A stretch of 64,000 nt of DNA from Saccharum officinarum (GCA_020631735.1 CM036197.1:49771880-49835879), one strand, 5' to 3'; shown: positions 47,517-59,947, counted from the stretch's first letter. Program-made: numbers and translations. The notes: a model not told the origin generated them from the letters alone.

Positions 47517-50500
47517 TCAAGCTGGTGTCTTGTTGCCTTGCCACTTGATGTCGCTTGCTTCCTCCCAGGTTGCCATGGACTCCGACAGATTTTTCCACTT
47601 GACTAACACCTGCAGCACCGTCTGCGAACCCTGTTTAACCAAACGCCGACCCAAGCAACTTTCTGGCAATATGGTTTTCATCGGATCCATAGAGACTAAA
47701 GACAGGTCCTCTGAAACTGATGCATCCTTTGGAACTTGCTTTTTGAGTTGCGATACATGCAGAACCGGATGAATCTTGCTTGTTTCAGGTAGGTCGAGCC
47801 TGTAGGCCACTTCACCTATCTTCTCCATCACCTTGAATGGTCCATAATATTTGAATGAGAGTTTCTTGTTGGACCTACTGGCCACTGACGCCTGAATATA
47901 AGGCTGCAATTTCATGAACACCATGTCACCAGGTTGAAAACTTCTTTCAGACCTGCTCTTATCTGCCTGAGCCTTCATCCGCTGCTGTGCGCACTGCAAC
48001 TGTTGTTGTATGATACGTGTCAGAAGCTCCCATTCCTTTAGCCATTGTTCTAAATCAGGCACTGAACACAACTGTAGGTTGTTGATTCCAAAATGCCGTG
48101 GACTGTGTCCATACAAGACTTCAAAGGGAGAATGGCCCAAGGCAGAATGGAACGCTGTGTTATACCAGAACTCAGCTACAGAGAGCCACTTACTCCATTG
48201 GCGTGGACATGAGTGGACAGTGCGGCGCAAGAATCCCTCCAGGCACTGATTCAATCTTTCGGTTTGGCTGTCAGTTTGGGGATGGTAAGCCGAGCTCATG
48301 AGAAGCTTCGTGTCAGTGAGTTTGAATAGTTGTTGCCATACATTACTGGTGAATACCGGATCTCTGTTAGATATTATGGTCTGAGGTAATCCATGGAGTT
48401 TGTACACATGATCCAAGAAAAGCTTTGCAATTTGAGTTGCAGTAAAGGGATGATGCAAAGGGATGAAATGCCCATATTTACTGAATTTGTCGATGACCAC
48501 CAGTATGGCATTATAATGGTCAGAGGTGGGTAAACCTTCTATGAAATCCAAACTGACAATCTGCCATGCCTGAGTTGGTACTAGCAGTGGCTGTAGCGGT
48601 CCTAGGGTTCTGATATGCTCCACCTTCGCTTGTTGACATGTTTGACATTGTTGCACAAATTTCTGTACTGTTTCCTTCAGATTAGGCCATGCAAACAAAG
48701 CCTTTACTCTGCTATAAGTGGCAGTTATACCAGAATGACCTCCTATGCCACTATCATGAACAGCTTCCAATATGTGTTGTTGGGCTAAAGAGTTATTTCC
48801 AACCCAAACTCGACCCTTGAATCTAATCACTCCATCTTGCAAGGTATACCCTTTTGTGTTACTGCCAGTTAGAGTGAGCTCAGCGAATAACTGTTTATCC
48901 TCAGGATCTTCAGAGTATCCAAACTGCAGTTTTTGTACCCAAGCTGGCACACACTCAGAGATGGCAACAACCTCCCCTTCATATCTTGACAGTGCATCAA
49001 CTGCTGCATTGTTGATGCCCTTCTTGTACTGGATGGTATAATTCAGATCCATCAGTCTGAGCAATGCCTTGTGTTGCAATTTTGATGTCACCCTCTGTTC
49101 AGTCAAATGAAGCAGACTCTTATGATCTGTTCTTATCAAAAATTTGCCATGTTGCAGATAGGGGCGCCACTTCTCCACAACCATCAATATTGCAAGGCAC
49201 TCCATCTCATAAACTGAGAGAGTTTGATTTCTTGGGCACAAATGTTTACTCAAATATGCTAAGGGATGATGATCCTGCATCAGCATAGCTCCTATCCCAA
49301 AATCACATGCATCTGTTTCTAGTATAAATTGCTTTTTGAAATTGGGCATAGCTAGTACTGGAGCCTGAATCATTTTCTGTTTCAGAATCTAGAATGCTTG
49401 GTCAGCTTCCTTGGTCCATTGGAAGATATGGTTCTTTTTCAGCATTTCAGTCAAGGGCCTGCTGATAATGCCATAGTGCTGAATAAACCTGCGGTAGTAA
49501 CCGGTTAGTCCTAGAAACCCACGCAGCTGCCCTGACAGTGCTTGGTGTTTTCCACTCCATTACTGCCTGAACTTTACGATCTGTGGCAACACCTGCTGCT
49601 GATATGACATAGCCCAGGTACTCTACGGAAGGTTGAGCAAAGAAACACTTGCTGCGTTTGATATAAAATTTGTTGGCATGCAGGATGTCACATACCTTCC
49701 TAAACAGGACCACATGCTCTTCTATGGTTGCACTGTACATAAGAATGTCATCCATGAAAATGAGCACACCATGGCGCAATAGTTCAGCAAACAGTATGTT
49801 CATTAGGCTCTGAAACGTGGCTGGCGCGTTTGTGAGCCCAACGGCATGACCAGGAACTCATAGAGGCCTTGATGAGTCTAGAATGCCGTCTTGTACTCCT
49901 CTCCCACTGCCATTCTTATTTGATGATACCCTGCCTGAAAGTCCAGCTTGGTGAACACTTTTGCACCACTGAGCTCATCCAATAGCTCTTCTACCACCGG
50001 CATGGGGTGTTTATGCTTTACTGTCATGGCGTTGAGCTGGCGATAGTCGACACAAAAACGCCACGAGCCATCTTTCTTGTGGACCAACAGAATTGGTGAG
50101 GCAAAGGAACTTGAGCTATGACACACCACTCCATTCTGTAACATTTCTTTTAACTGAGTCTCAATTTCATTCTTCTGAATCGATGAGTAGTGATAAGGCC
50201 TAACAAGCACTGGTTGAGCCCCTGGTATTAGATTGATCTGATGATCAGCCTCCCGAGCTGGTGGCAGGTCTGTAGGAGTAGCAAAGAGATGGTCATACTC
50301 ATCAACCAATGTCTGGATCATGGCTGGCACCACTGCTTGAGAAGCCTCCACGACAGAACAGATGCACTATAGCTCATCCGACACTACTTCAGAAGGTACT
50401 GCACTGTCAAGCTGAATACAGTAAGCTACTCCTCCATTTCTAATCAAGCCTTGAAGCTTCTTCCTTGATATCTCGGGACATTGATCGAGCTGCTCACATA

Positions 50501-52265
50501 CTCCATGTAAGGTGATTCTCTGTCCCCTATGAGTGATCCTCATTTCCTTAGTCTTGTAGTCTACCCATACTAGGCTGACAGCCTCTAGCCAGTCCTCACC
50601 TACGATCATGTCGTAACACCGCAGGGCCAACACGCGGGCATCTGATGTGAATGTATGGCCTTGTATCCACCAATGCAGATTAGATACTTGCTCAGTGCAT
50701 TGCAGTTGTCCCCCATCGGCTACCTTGAAATTGGCTTGAGCACATGGTTGAACCGGTAGTTTCAGTGTGGTAACCAGGCGATCACTGATGAAAGTGCCAA
50801 TACTGCCTGAATCTACCAAGATCAACACTTGTTGTTTGCCTATCTGCACCAAAAGTTTTAGGGTTTGTCGTTTGGTGCCTTGCTTTGACTCCTGATCCTG
50901 CACAGTCATGACTGCCTCATCTCCATTTGCAACTTCAGACTGTTCTTCCTCTGTGTGGTCAGACTAGGTAAACTCCAATGCTTCCCATAGTTCGTCAAGA
51001 ACATGCAGAGGTATCTAATCCGGGCAAGTCTGGTTGGCGGCCCATTTTCCACCACACTTAAAACAGAGGCTGTTCTTGCGGCGATATCGCTTCAGAGAGG
51101 CCAACTTATCCTCTTGTTCAGACTTGGACTGCAATTTGTCAGTCTTGTTAGTGGCTTTGATGAAAACCCACCCAAAGGACTTTGGTTTGCTGGCTTGTAA
51201 TTCTTCTTCTTGTAGGAGAGCCAAGGCACTAGCAGTAGCAATATGTTGCGGTCAATGCAGAGTAATAGGAGTTCTGATTTCATCCTTCAGACCAACCAAG
51301 AACCGAGTCACGAAGTATACCTCATCATATGCAGGGTTGTAGAGGAGGATTCCATGCACCAACTTCTCGAATTGGGCGTAGTACTCTGCCACCGTCCCTG
51401 TTTGCTTCAAATTTTCCAGTTGCTTTAACTGATTTGGGTACTGATCTCTGTCATATTGGGCAAAGACCAACCTGCATAAATGATCCCAATCTGTCACCCG
51501 TCCTCGACGCTCCACCGTCTGCAGCCATGTCGCCGCAGAACCTTGGAAGTTGAGGGCTGCATACCGCGTCTTCATCGCCGGGCGAATGCCATATACCTCG
51601 AAATACATGACACATTGATCACGCCATAGCCTTGGGTTTTCGCCATTAAACTTGGGGAAATCCATTTTGGGAACCGGCATCGAACGGTTAAAGTGCATCG
51701 ACTCTAAATCAAGAAGAACAGGGGCGGAAGGGTCATGATTCATACCCGTGACCGGGTGTGGTGTTGGGGGATGAGACCCACCAGCACCCACAGCCCGGTG
51801 ATCCAGACGCATGCCGTGCCCTTGGGGCGATTAGGAGCTCGACGCCGAATGATGCGAGGCCATTGGAATGTTATTCAGATCAAACCATCGAGGTGGCGGT
51901 GCGAAAATCACCAATGGGTTCGGCATCATCATGGGCGGCGGTGGTGGCTGCATCACGCACGGTGCTGAAGGTTGAGGCAGTGGTGGAGGCAGCGGTGGAG
52001 GTGGTGGCCGCGCTTCCAACTGCTGCACCCGCTTCGTCGTCTCCTTCGACAGCTGCATCATGGATCCCATCGATGTCTCCGTGATGGAATGCCACGCCTC
52101 GAGGTCGCTGAGTTTGTCCAGCGTCGTCACCATCATCGTCTGCAAGGCGTCGAACTGCTTGGACATGTCCTTCATCCCGACGAACTGTGTCGCCAGGGTC
52201 TCCATGGTTGCCTTGAGCTCATCCATCGAAGTCGTCATGTCCGCCTAGAACTTGGTGAGCTTCTT
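47517..52265 (-). pseudogene. Element G gag-pol, inactivated
   Basis: Minus-strand order: coiled-coil and proline-rich N-terminus (52238-51834); gag (51812-51255); zinc-knuckle-like CFKCGGKWAANQTC with Gln where His is expected (51018-51060); protease DSGS (about 50810); RT with FMDDILMYS (49740-49766); RNase H; integrase HHCC; and a chromodomain-like end (QVLVKWKNLSESMATWEEAS). RNase H to chromodomain (49373-47517) is one open 618-codon frame. Damage includes stops at 52245, 51831, about 50366 and about 49890, a 1-bp loss near 49840 and a 1-bp gain near 49532. The second catalytic Asp of integrase is replaced by Asn (codon 48366-48368, AAC). It cannot be active. Confidence 0.85.
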
Positions 52266-52322
52266 CTTCGGCGCCAGCACGGAATTGGTGTGGCGAAAAT
52301 AAATCCCTCCCTCGGACGAACA

Positions 52323-52336
52323 GGCTCTCGATACCA
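52323..52336 (-). other. Primer-binding site of element G
   Basis: On the minus strand TGGTATCGAGAGCC lies two bases after the LTR end. It is an initiator-Met-like site with small changes. Confidence 0.75.
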
Positions 52337-52338
52337 GA

Positions 52339-52569
52339 TGTCACGAACCAACTATGGAGAGATGGAGTTCTACTGGAAAATGAAAGAACACGATGACGAA
52401 CTCGACTACTCCAGAGAAGACGAGTTATTATTCTACTAGTATTTGGCTGTTACAGCCTGAATTCTCTTCCCCTCTCCTATGAGCTTTATATACCAGCGCT
52501 TACAGCTTTGCCAGGCAACGAGCCCGAACCTACCAAACGGCCCATCAGATAGCGATACGGCCCATCTTG
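52339..52569 (-). repeat. Element G 5' LTR, end truncated
   Basis: It matches the other LTR up to GGCCCATCTTG, then breaks off into unrelated sequence. Confidence 0.8.
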
Positions 52570-54443
52570 CCGAGAGGGCGATGTGGCGGCTGTAGGCCCG
52601 AAGCCGTGTCAGCTGCGATGACAGCATGCTGCCAGTTTTCGATTGCTAGCATTCTTGATTGCTCACTCAACGGTGAAAGGCGAAACTATCATTGTCACTT
52701 CCCACTGTTGCTTGGCAAAGGGAGTATTTGGACTAGGAATGCAGGTTAAGTGTAACCTTATTTTAGAAAAGGGAGTATTTGGTAGGGTTGCATGTGCTAA
52801 TGCAACCTATCAAGCCTATATGACTGATGTATGGGCTCGGCTACATTCACCCATGCATGCAATTGTATCCCCCATGCAAGCAGACGACCAAAAGCGCAAA
52901 TAACTTTATAAGGCTTCACTCATACAGGATGGGCGGAGCAGGATAACCAAATATGCCTCCTAAAGGGGGGGGAAAAAAGGTCAATTGACCTCCTTCAACT
53001 ATTGCACAAGTCCGATTTACCTGCCTCAATTGAAAAATGGATTTTTAGGTTCACCTAATTCTTCAAATCTCTCTATTACCTTCCTGAGTGGTTTTGAAAG
53101 TAGATTTAGCTGGCGTGGTGACACGTTAGCAAGGGGATAAATCGAACTTTCACGATAGTTTATGAAGGTCGAATAGACTTTATTAAAATGATCGATATAT
53201 TTTTTTAAAAAAAATAGAATAAGTATGCATTTAAAATATTAAAATTTGATTACTATAAGAAAATTATAGAAATTTCGTTTTAACTCAAGGAAAAAAATAT
53301 TTGTTCCTAAAATCATGCCCTACATTTCTGTTCCTTGCTTGGAATTATTTGAATGTTTTATGGTCTCCTAAAATTTGAAACTAGGCCATGAAACAGGATG
53401 CAGACCAAGACAAATCTTTGCAGATCGTAGTATGAATCACCGTGCACCCGCATTGCAAACTCAAAACACGTCTCCTCAATGGCGATGTCATGCTTAACCA
53501 TCGAGAAATGCATGGTAAATTCTAAATAAAAAAATACAAAGCTCTAATTGCACATTAGCAACATGTATTATGTGGTTTAACTTTATTTATAGCAACACTA
53601 TTTTCTTTAGGGGACATCACGAAGATGGCGTGTGTTGAATCATAAGACCATCATCGCGCGGCATCTAACGTGCAATAGACTCTCGAACCGAGGTCTGAGT
53701 TGGCCAACAACAATTGGATGGACACGATTGCTTCCTTGTTTGTCATTGTTGTCACACTATCGTAGGTCTATGCATGCACCGGGAGCACATGATCGAGCAG
53801 AAAGACAGTTTGGATGGGCTCGGGTGTCGGATTTTTCACGAGTTTCCTAAAATCAAGCTTTATATTATGATGACTAGCTCAAAAAACATAGAGCATAGTT
53901 TTTTTTTTTAATCTGAAATATTTTTCTAAGAAAATTTCTATGAATGCTCTAATATTAAATGAGATTTTAGTGTTTTAAATTTATATCTATATTTATTAGA
54001 TATAAAATATTATAATTTTTTTAAAACATTTCTACATTTTTTATGAATTTTTTGACCTCCCTGAACTATCAATTGTCTGATTTACCTTCTCGTGGCTGTA
54101 GCGCTACATAGAATGTGCGATATGGGGCCACGTGGGCTGAACACGTTGTTTACCAAAACAACTTACGGAGGTAGATCGGATGTTGTCAAAAGTTGGAGGA
54201 GTCTATAAATCTGATTTTTCTGATTGATGGAGACAAATTAAACGTGAGAGGTCAGGAGGATTTTTTCAGAAATGAAAAACTCAGCTGTCCATGGACCAAT
54301 ATCCGCGTTTTAGCCCATTAGTGGTACGGCCCAGGTCTGGACCTTTTGACCCACTCCAGCCTCTAGCCCATCTCTGGTTCGGTCGATCCCCTAAAAAAAA
54401 ACTGGTTCGGTCGAACAAGCCACGGTACGGTACATTTGAAGCC
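52570..54443. other. Intergenic DNA
   Basis: No gene is supported. Sequence at 52980-53180 and, in loosely inverted form, at 54050-54270 shares wording about GGTCAATTGACCTCC / GAGAGGTCAGGAGG. These may be the ends of an undetermined DNA transposon of about 1.3 kb with an AT-rich middle. Confidence 0.35.
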
Positions 54444-54446
54444 TTG

Positions 54447-54690
54447 GGGTGTGTTCACTTCGCGAAAAGTAGTTGAAAAGTTACTGTAGCATCTTTCGTT
54501 GTTATTTGGCAAAATTTGTCCAATTATGGACTAACTAGGCTCAAAAGATTCGTCCCGACATTTACAGACAAACTATGCAATTAGTTATCTTTTTTACCTA
54601 CGTTTAATGCTCCATGCATGCGTCGAAAGATTTGATGTGATGTGTGTAAGAGAAAATATTTTGGTTTAGGAGGAGGAAGTGAACGCGGCC
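54447..54690. mobile_element. MITE copy 3
   Basis: 244 bp. Ends GGGTGTGTTCACTT / AAGTGAACGCGGCC and 3-bp duplication TTG (54444-54446, 54691-54693). The internal blocks match copies 1 and 2. It lies about 380 bp upstream of the F-box gene start. Confidence 0.75.
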
Positions 54691-55066
54691 TTGGTGGCAA
54701 AGATATCTCCTATAATCATGTCAGAGACGGCTGTCACTTGTAACGAGAATCGATGCCACTCTCCGTCTCCGAGACCGAGGTCCAATGCTACAAAGACGTG
54801 AGGGCCAAGTTTGAGTGGGGGCGTGGGGCACGGGCGCACGGCTGTAACTCTGAACCAAGGCCATCTTGCCGTCGAGCTCGGCTTCATCTCTGCGTCCTCC
54901 TCGTGCCCGGCCGTCGTCTATTCCGATCCGGATTCTGTGTTTGACGACCCAGGTACGTAGTACATGTTTATTCTGCTATCACACAAACGAGGGCGTACGT
55001 CCAAGAATTCCTCACCGTCGTGAACGGTGACCACGCAGGTACTCTGCCAGCATCTCATCGTCGACA

Positions 55067-56927
55067 ATGTCTCCGGCTTCGAGCGCGGCCACCGCCCCAC
55101 CGTGGGCCGACCTCCTGCCAGAGCTGTGTGAACTCGTCACGGAGCGTCTCGACCGAGGGGCGGAGACAAGGGGGGGCGGGCAGGGGCCTGGCCCCCCTAA
55201 TATTGCACACTTTTCATTAATACATCTCATTAGTTCTCACTAATCACTGGAAATTATAAGTAAACAAAGACTTCTCAGCTAATTCTAAATTATTTTTCTC
55301 GGATAAATCAAATAGATCTAGCAAGTTAACATAAGAAATACCAACCTTAAATTTTGTCCTTATCCAACAGTTTCGTACAATAGCTTATTAAACAATTTTG
55401 CCCTAGGAGCCCCGAAATATTTCTAACTAACCAAACATTTTTAATATTTTATTTGTCTCTTACCGCTTTCTTATCTGAAATCCTTTATTTTATGAATTTA
55501 AGCATCGTCCAATTTACTCTATTCTCTCGAGAAAAATACCACTCGACTATGAAAACTTACAAGAGAGGGTATTTGACAACTTTTTATTTTTTTAAGCCGG
55601 CATCAAGATTTGACGGTGATACCATATATTATTTCTGGACACTGATCCGACCCCAGTATCTAAATCCTGGCTCCGCCCCTGTCTCGACCCCATCAGCATC
55701 CTCCGCTTCCCGGCCGTCTGCACGGGCTGGTCCGCGGCCTGCGAGGAGAATCCTCGCCTGCGGCCGGGCGCGCCCGCGCTGCTGACGTCCGGCCTGGACC
55801 CCGACGGCTGCGAGATCGAGTCCAACGTCGACGCGGGCGCCTTCGGCCTCCACGACTTGTCTGCTGGCTGCGGCCGCAAGTCCTTCCTCGGCGAGGCCGA
55901 GGGGCTGAAAGGCCGGACCTGGGTCGGCGGCAAGGACGGGTGGCTGGTGACCACGGACTGCGGCTGCGACGTCGAGCTCCTGAACCCGGTCACCGGCGCG
56001 CGGGTTCGCCTGCCGTCCTTCGCCACCATCCGGGAAGTCGAGGTACCGGGCTACCTCCACGTCCGCACCACCAGAGGTGGTCACTGTCACAAGATCCTCA
56101 AGGTCGCGCTGTGCCTGACGCCGGCGCACCCGGACGGCCACCTCGCCGTTGCTGTCTTCTCCGAAGGTCTGCTGGCGTTCACGGCGGCGGCCAGCGGCGG
56201 AGGCACAGGCGAGTGCCGCTGGACGGCGTTGAAGAACCCCGCGGCCGCCTCGCGGGCAGATGTCTCGTACATGGACGCCATCGTCCTCGACGGAATGCTG
56301 TTCGCCGTGAACGAGCTAGGCCGCATCTACTCCTGGGACCTGGACGGCGGAGCCACGGCGGAGCCCGCGGTGGTGCAGGGACCGGAGATTGATGAGATCA
56401 GCCAACATGGCCATGGCCATGACCATGACCGGTGCGGGTTCTACCTGGCCGCTTCTGGCAGCGGCCATCAGCGGCTTCTGCTGGTCTACATACATGGCTA
56501 CGACGTCGCCGACATGTACAAGTACCGGGGCAGGTGCTGGGACAGTCGCGTGTGGAGCAGGCTGGTGTTCGACGACAGGAGGAGCTTCCTAGAGCTCGGC
56601 ATGTCGCTCCACGAGCTCGACGCCTGCAGCGGCACGTGGCGGCGCGTCACGGACCTCGGGGGAGATCGCGCGCTCTTCCTGGGGGCGAACTACCCGTTCT
56701 ACGTCACCGTGCGGCGTGGGCGTGGGCGTGGGTACGAGGATGAGGCCGATCTTGAGGCGGACTGCGTCTCCCTCGCCGACACGCCCTACGGCTGCGACGC
56801 GGCCATCTTTGACCTGAGGAAGCGGGAGGGAGGTGACGGTTACGTCAAGCAGCGCCTCGCGTACTCGCTCGTGGCTGACCCATTGCAGATGCCCATGTGG
56901 TTCCTGCCAACGGACTACCCACACTAG
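55067..56927 (+). pseudogene. F-box / DUF295 (KIB1-4-type) gene split by a transposon
   Basis: ATG 55067 begins an F-box (WADLLPELCELVTERLD, continuing after the insertion as PISILRFPAVCTGWSAACEENP). It is followed by the DUF295/KIB1-4 beta-propeller region to TAG 56925-56927. Visible propeller motifs include GKDGWLVTTD, LLNPVTGARVRLPS and the C-terminal LHELDACSGTWRRVTDLGG with FLGANYPFYV. F-box proteins of this grass-expanded family are substrate adaptors of SCF ubiquitin ligases. The reading frame is interrupted after codon 29 by a 527-bp hAT-type insertion that adds a stop at 55241-55243. Ignoring the insertion and one copy of its 8-bp duplication, the frame is open for 441 codons with no other defect. 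Sequence is GC-rich, as in many grass genes. It has no introns. MITE copy 3 lies upstream. Confidence 0.85.
55155..55681. mobile_element. Non-autonomous hAT-type insertion in the F-box gene
   Basis: 527 bp with ends GAGGGGCGGAG and (reverse complement) CAGGGGCGGAG, one mismatch. It is flanked by the perfect 8-bp duplication TCTCGACC (55147-55154, 55682-55689). The 8-bp duplication and CAGGG-type end fit hAT. No transposase is inside. Confidence 0.85.
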
Positions 56928-57159
56928 GTGGTTAACTGGTTACCGACGAAGTAGGTGCTCGTAGAAAGGGGGGCAGGTGTAGTATTGTACCAGGGCTATT
57001 GCATTCATCCAACCGAAATTTGAATATTAGGTTATGTATATAATAGCATGCAATTTAATTTGTACTATTTGGCTATGTTATAATTTTATGGAGGACTTAA
57101 ATTGGCAAATTTGTCACGGCGGAGAGTGTTTTGTTCCTAAAAAAACATCAGTGATTCTT
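56928..57159. other. 3' flank of the F-box gene
   Basis: AT-rich 3' region with AATTTGAATATTA and similar possible poly(A) signals. Nothing else is seen. Confidence 0.35.
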
Positions 57160-58205
57160 GGAACCGGGCGTCCGTCCACCGGGATGCTTCGGTTAATGGG
57201 CCGTGACGGTAACCCATATAACCCCATCCTATCTGATGGTCACCATGGTTTCTAAAAAATCACAGCAGAGTTTGGCGCGCACTGCGCAGCTCTCTGTAGA
57301 CGGCCGGAGCGGCCTCCGCCCGTGCTTATCTCGTGCTCGTCACGGCCACCCACGCTCGTCTTGGCTGGGGCAAAGGTTGCCCACCTCACCGTAGTCGGGG
57401 CGGAGCTCGCCCGCGTGCAACTCACCGGAGCTGGGGCGGAGCACGCCTACACACATCTCACGCTCTGCCTGCCTAGCTCGCCGTGGTTGGGTGGAACTTG
57501 CCCGCGTGCAGCTCGCGACGGCCAGCTTGCCGTGACCTTCTCCATTGGAGCGGCAAGCTATGCGCCACCGGCGGGCTCTACACCGGTGACTCCATACCCG
57601 ATGAGCCTCTGTTCTCCCATGTAGCACGGAGATGTTGCACTGAAACCGCGTATTGCAAGCATATGTTTTAAGTATTTCAGATGTTTTAGAGGTATGTTGC
57701 AAGTGTTTCATGCGGATGTTGCAAAAATAGATCAGGATGTTGCATATGTTGCAATGGTTGTACACGTATGTTGCAAGCTTTTATTCCCAATGTTTCATCT
57801 GTTTTTTCCAAACATATGTTGCAAGTGTGTTTATTTAGATGTTGCATATGATTCACACATATATTGCAAGTGTTTTATCTGGATGTTGCGTATGTTTTTA
57901 CAATGGTTTTTAAGTGTTTTTAGGTATTTTTTTGCAAGTGTTTCAAATACATGTTTCTAATATTTTATCTGTCTTCAAACATATGTTACAAGTGTTGCAT
58001 CTCCCTCCTCGCTTTCTGCTGCCTCACCTCAGTGTTTCCTCCTCCTCCTGGCGTCGGTTGTGCGTCTGCCGCCCCCTCCCCTTCTTTCCCGATGCTGGTG
58101 ATGTTTAGGGCGGTGTGGGCCCGCATGGGCGCGAGAAATGGTTCACAGGTGCGGGTGTCCGGACGCCCCATCCGTCCGAACGTCCGGGCGCTAGCAAGCC
58201 CGAAG
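57160..58205. repeat. TGTTGCA-rich repeat element, copy 2
   Basis: Same architecture as 42560-43815. A GC-rich start (57165-57600) is followed by an array of TATGTTGCAAGTGTTTCA-like words (57650-58010). A GC-rich tail ends GTCCGGGCGCTAGC (58182-58195). Terminal GGGCGTCCG words suggest a DNA transposon with poorly kept inverted ends. Confidence 0.5.
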
Positions 58206-58962
58206 AAACATCCCACTTTCTTTAATTCCATGTTTGTTAAATGTGTCTAACATTTAATTTTTATTTATACCTTACAATAGAATTGTATGTTGATTAGATA
58301 GAGCTAATTTAGATTCACTTTACAAAAAATTAGAGTGTTGTTGTAGTTGTAACCATAAGGCAGAGAAATGGTGTAGCCACAACGATATGCTCGCAAGGGA
58401 TGCCAGTGCCAGCAGCTTTGGCCAAAGTCTCAAGTGACAGGATCACGGTTTCAAGAAAAAGTACTCGTGAAACATACATGAGGATGTAAGCTTCGGTCAA
58501 ACCACATTACAAATCTCAACCCAACAGAACAGTATGGCTATAATGTGATTCATTTAGTTAGATCCCAAGAAACTTGCATGTTTCGTGCCTGTATACTATG
58601 GCACCTATTTTTAGGCGTGTTTGGTTCCTTCGCTGATTTTGCTTGCCTCACCTTGTCCTGCAAGACAAGCCTTACCAACATGGGTGGGGAGCGCAAACTC
58701 TTATTCCTAATGTATAAGCTCCACCTTCCTTGGTTCTCTTATTCCTAATGTCAGTAGCCACGTCTATATTAACCCATTTAGGTTCTTACTTTACCACTTG
58801 CCACCAGTACTCAAATGTGAATAGCTTGTCAGTTTGCTTCACTCTTTTGTATTATTTGTGAACCTTCTACATTAGTTGCTTATCAGATCGTCCACTTTCA
58901 TATGTGTTGCTTATTTCCGTCCAGCATCCATGGAACTTTGAAACAAGTGCACTAGTAATATC
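58206..58962. other. Intergenic DNA
   Basis: No gene is supported. Confidence 0.4.
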
Positions 58963-59555
58963 TCAATGGTTCTTGCATTGTGGAGCTATTCTTTTTCCGT
59001 CCTTAGGAGCATACTTGTTGTATTCAACTGCAACTTGCTTCCAGTAATGAGGTCCCGTCCTTGAGTTGCTACCAATTGGGTCATTTGAGTTGTTGACCCA
59101 AGCACTTATCAATCGCATGTTGTCTTTTTCAAACCAATACATGCGCCCACCTTTTTTCCTCATCTGAACCAACATCACTCCATTCTTCGATCATAACTGG
59201 ATCTTTGTTTGTATCCTCTATAGGGGCAAAGCTGATCGAGTCCTCAAATCTTGGAACCATTGCCACCACCAACTCCAAACAATGCTGTTGAACCAACCGT
59301 TGATGAAGGACCACCAGTCATATCTAGACCATGAAAATTGCCATGGGAAGGAATGCCATGCTGGTATACAAAATTTTAGAGGTGTTGGTAACTTGGAGGA
59401 CCTCCGAATGGATGAAAACTTTGTGGGTAGAAGGGAGTTTGAAAGTTGGTACCAAACTGATATGGTGGAAAATTCATGGAAAAAAGGGGTTGCGGATCAT
59501 ATTGTTGGTTGTTTGTGTTTTGTTGATCTGAACTTGCCAGTGCAAAGTTTATCAT
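58963..59555 (-). pseudogene. SANT/Myb-like (trihelix-type) gene fragment
   Basis: Minus strand from ATG 59555: a Gln/Pro/Phe-rich N-terminus (PYQFGTNFQTPFYPQSFHPF). After a stop and at least one frameshift, it reads YWFEKDNMRLISAWVNNSND, then GPHYWKQVAVEYNKYAP and IAPQCKNH, ending in TGA at 58963. This is the SANT/Myb-like DNA-binding fold of a large grass family often annotated as GST T3-like or NAM-associated, and related to PIF/Harbinger partner proteins. The frame stops where a Trp codon normally follows, compatible with a TGG-to-TGA change, and the rest is missing. Confidence 0.6.
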
Positions 59556-59944
59556 ATTTGTGAAACTAGGTCAAGATAGGTTTTCCATATTTTTGGCTAG
59601 TTGGTGTAACAATTTGTGTATGAATGATCATGTCATGGATCAAAAGTTCTTGTACATGTAGGAGGAAGTAGGCAAGGCTGCTTTCCCTTGCGGCTTAAGC
59701 ATAAGATTCGCCTTTATTATTTTGGCTTTGGCTGCCTTCATCCCCCTTTTATTATTGGTGCTATTGCTACTTGCCTAAGGAACTATAAGAACCAGTATTG
59801 TTGTCTTCGTATTTGATTGTGTGTTTGCTTGTTTTCATATCATATTATTTTTTTTGTTTTCATTTCGTAACACATTCTCTCTATCTATTCTGGGATGAGC
59901 CATGATTCCACTACAACCATCAGACATTCATGCTCTCATCCCTC
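59556..59944. other. Intergenic DNA
   Basis: Probably the 5' flank of the SANT-like pseudogene. Nothing else is seen. Confidence 0.35.
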
Positions 59945-59947
59945 TAT

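Larger units (their letters stand above)
47243..52569 (-). mobile_element. Decayed short-LTR chromodomain Gypsy element G (Reina-like)
   Basis: Left LTR 47243-47487 and right LTR 52339-52569 both start TGTCACGAACC on the plus strand. A polypurine tract lies next to the left LTR and a primer-binding site next to the right one, giving minus orientation. Short LTRs and the C-terminal chromodomain fit the Reina clade. The right LTR lacks its last roughly 16 bases, so the promoter end is truncated and no target duplication can be read. Confidence 0.85.

Noticed and set aside
52980..54270. Possible DNA transposon with inverted GGTCAATTGACCTCC-like ends
   Set aside because: Ends match only loosely and no target duplication is visible.
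54666..54887. 73-codon minus-strand frame upstream of the F-box gene
   Set aside because: It partly overlaps the MITE end and I cannot match it to a family. It may be a gene fragment but is not supportable.
55629..56141. 170-codon minus-strand frame
   Set aside because: A shadow of the GC-rich F-box/DUF295 coding strand.
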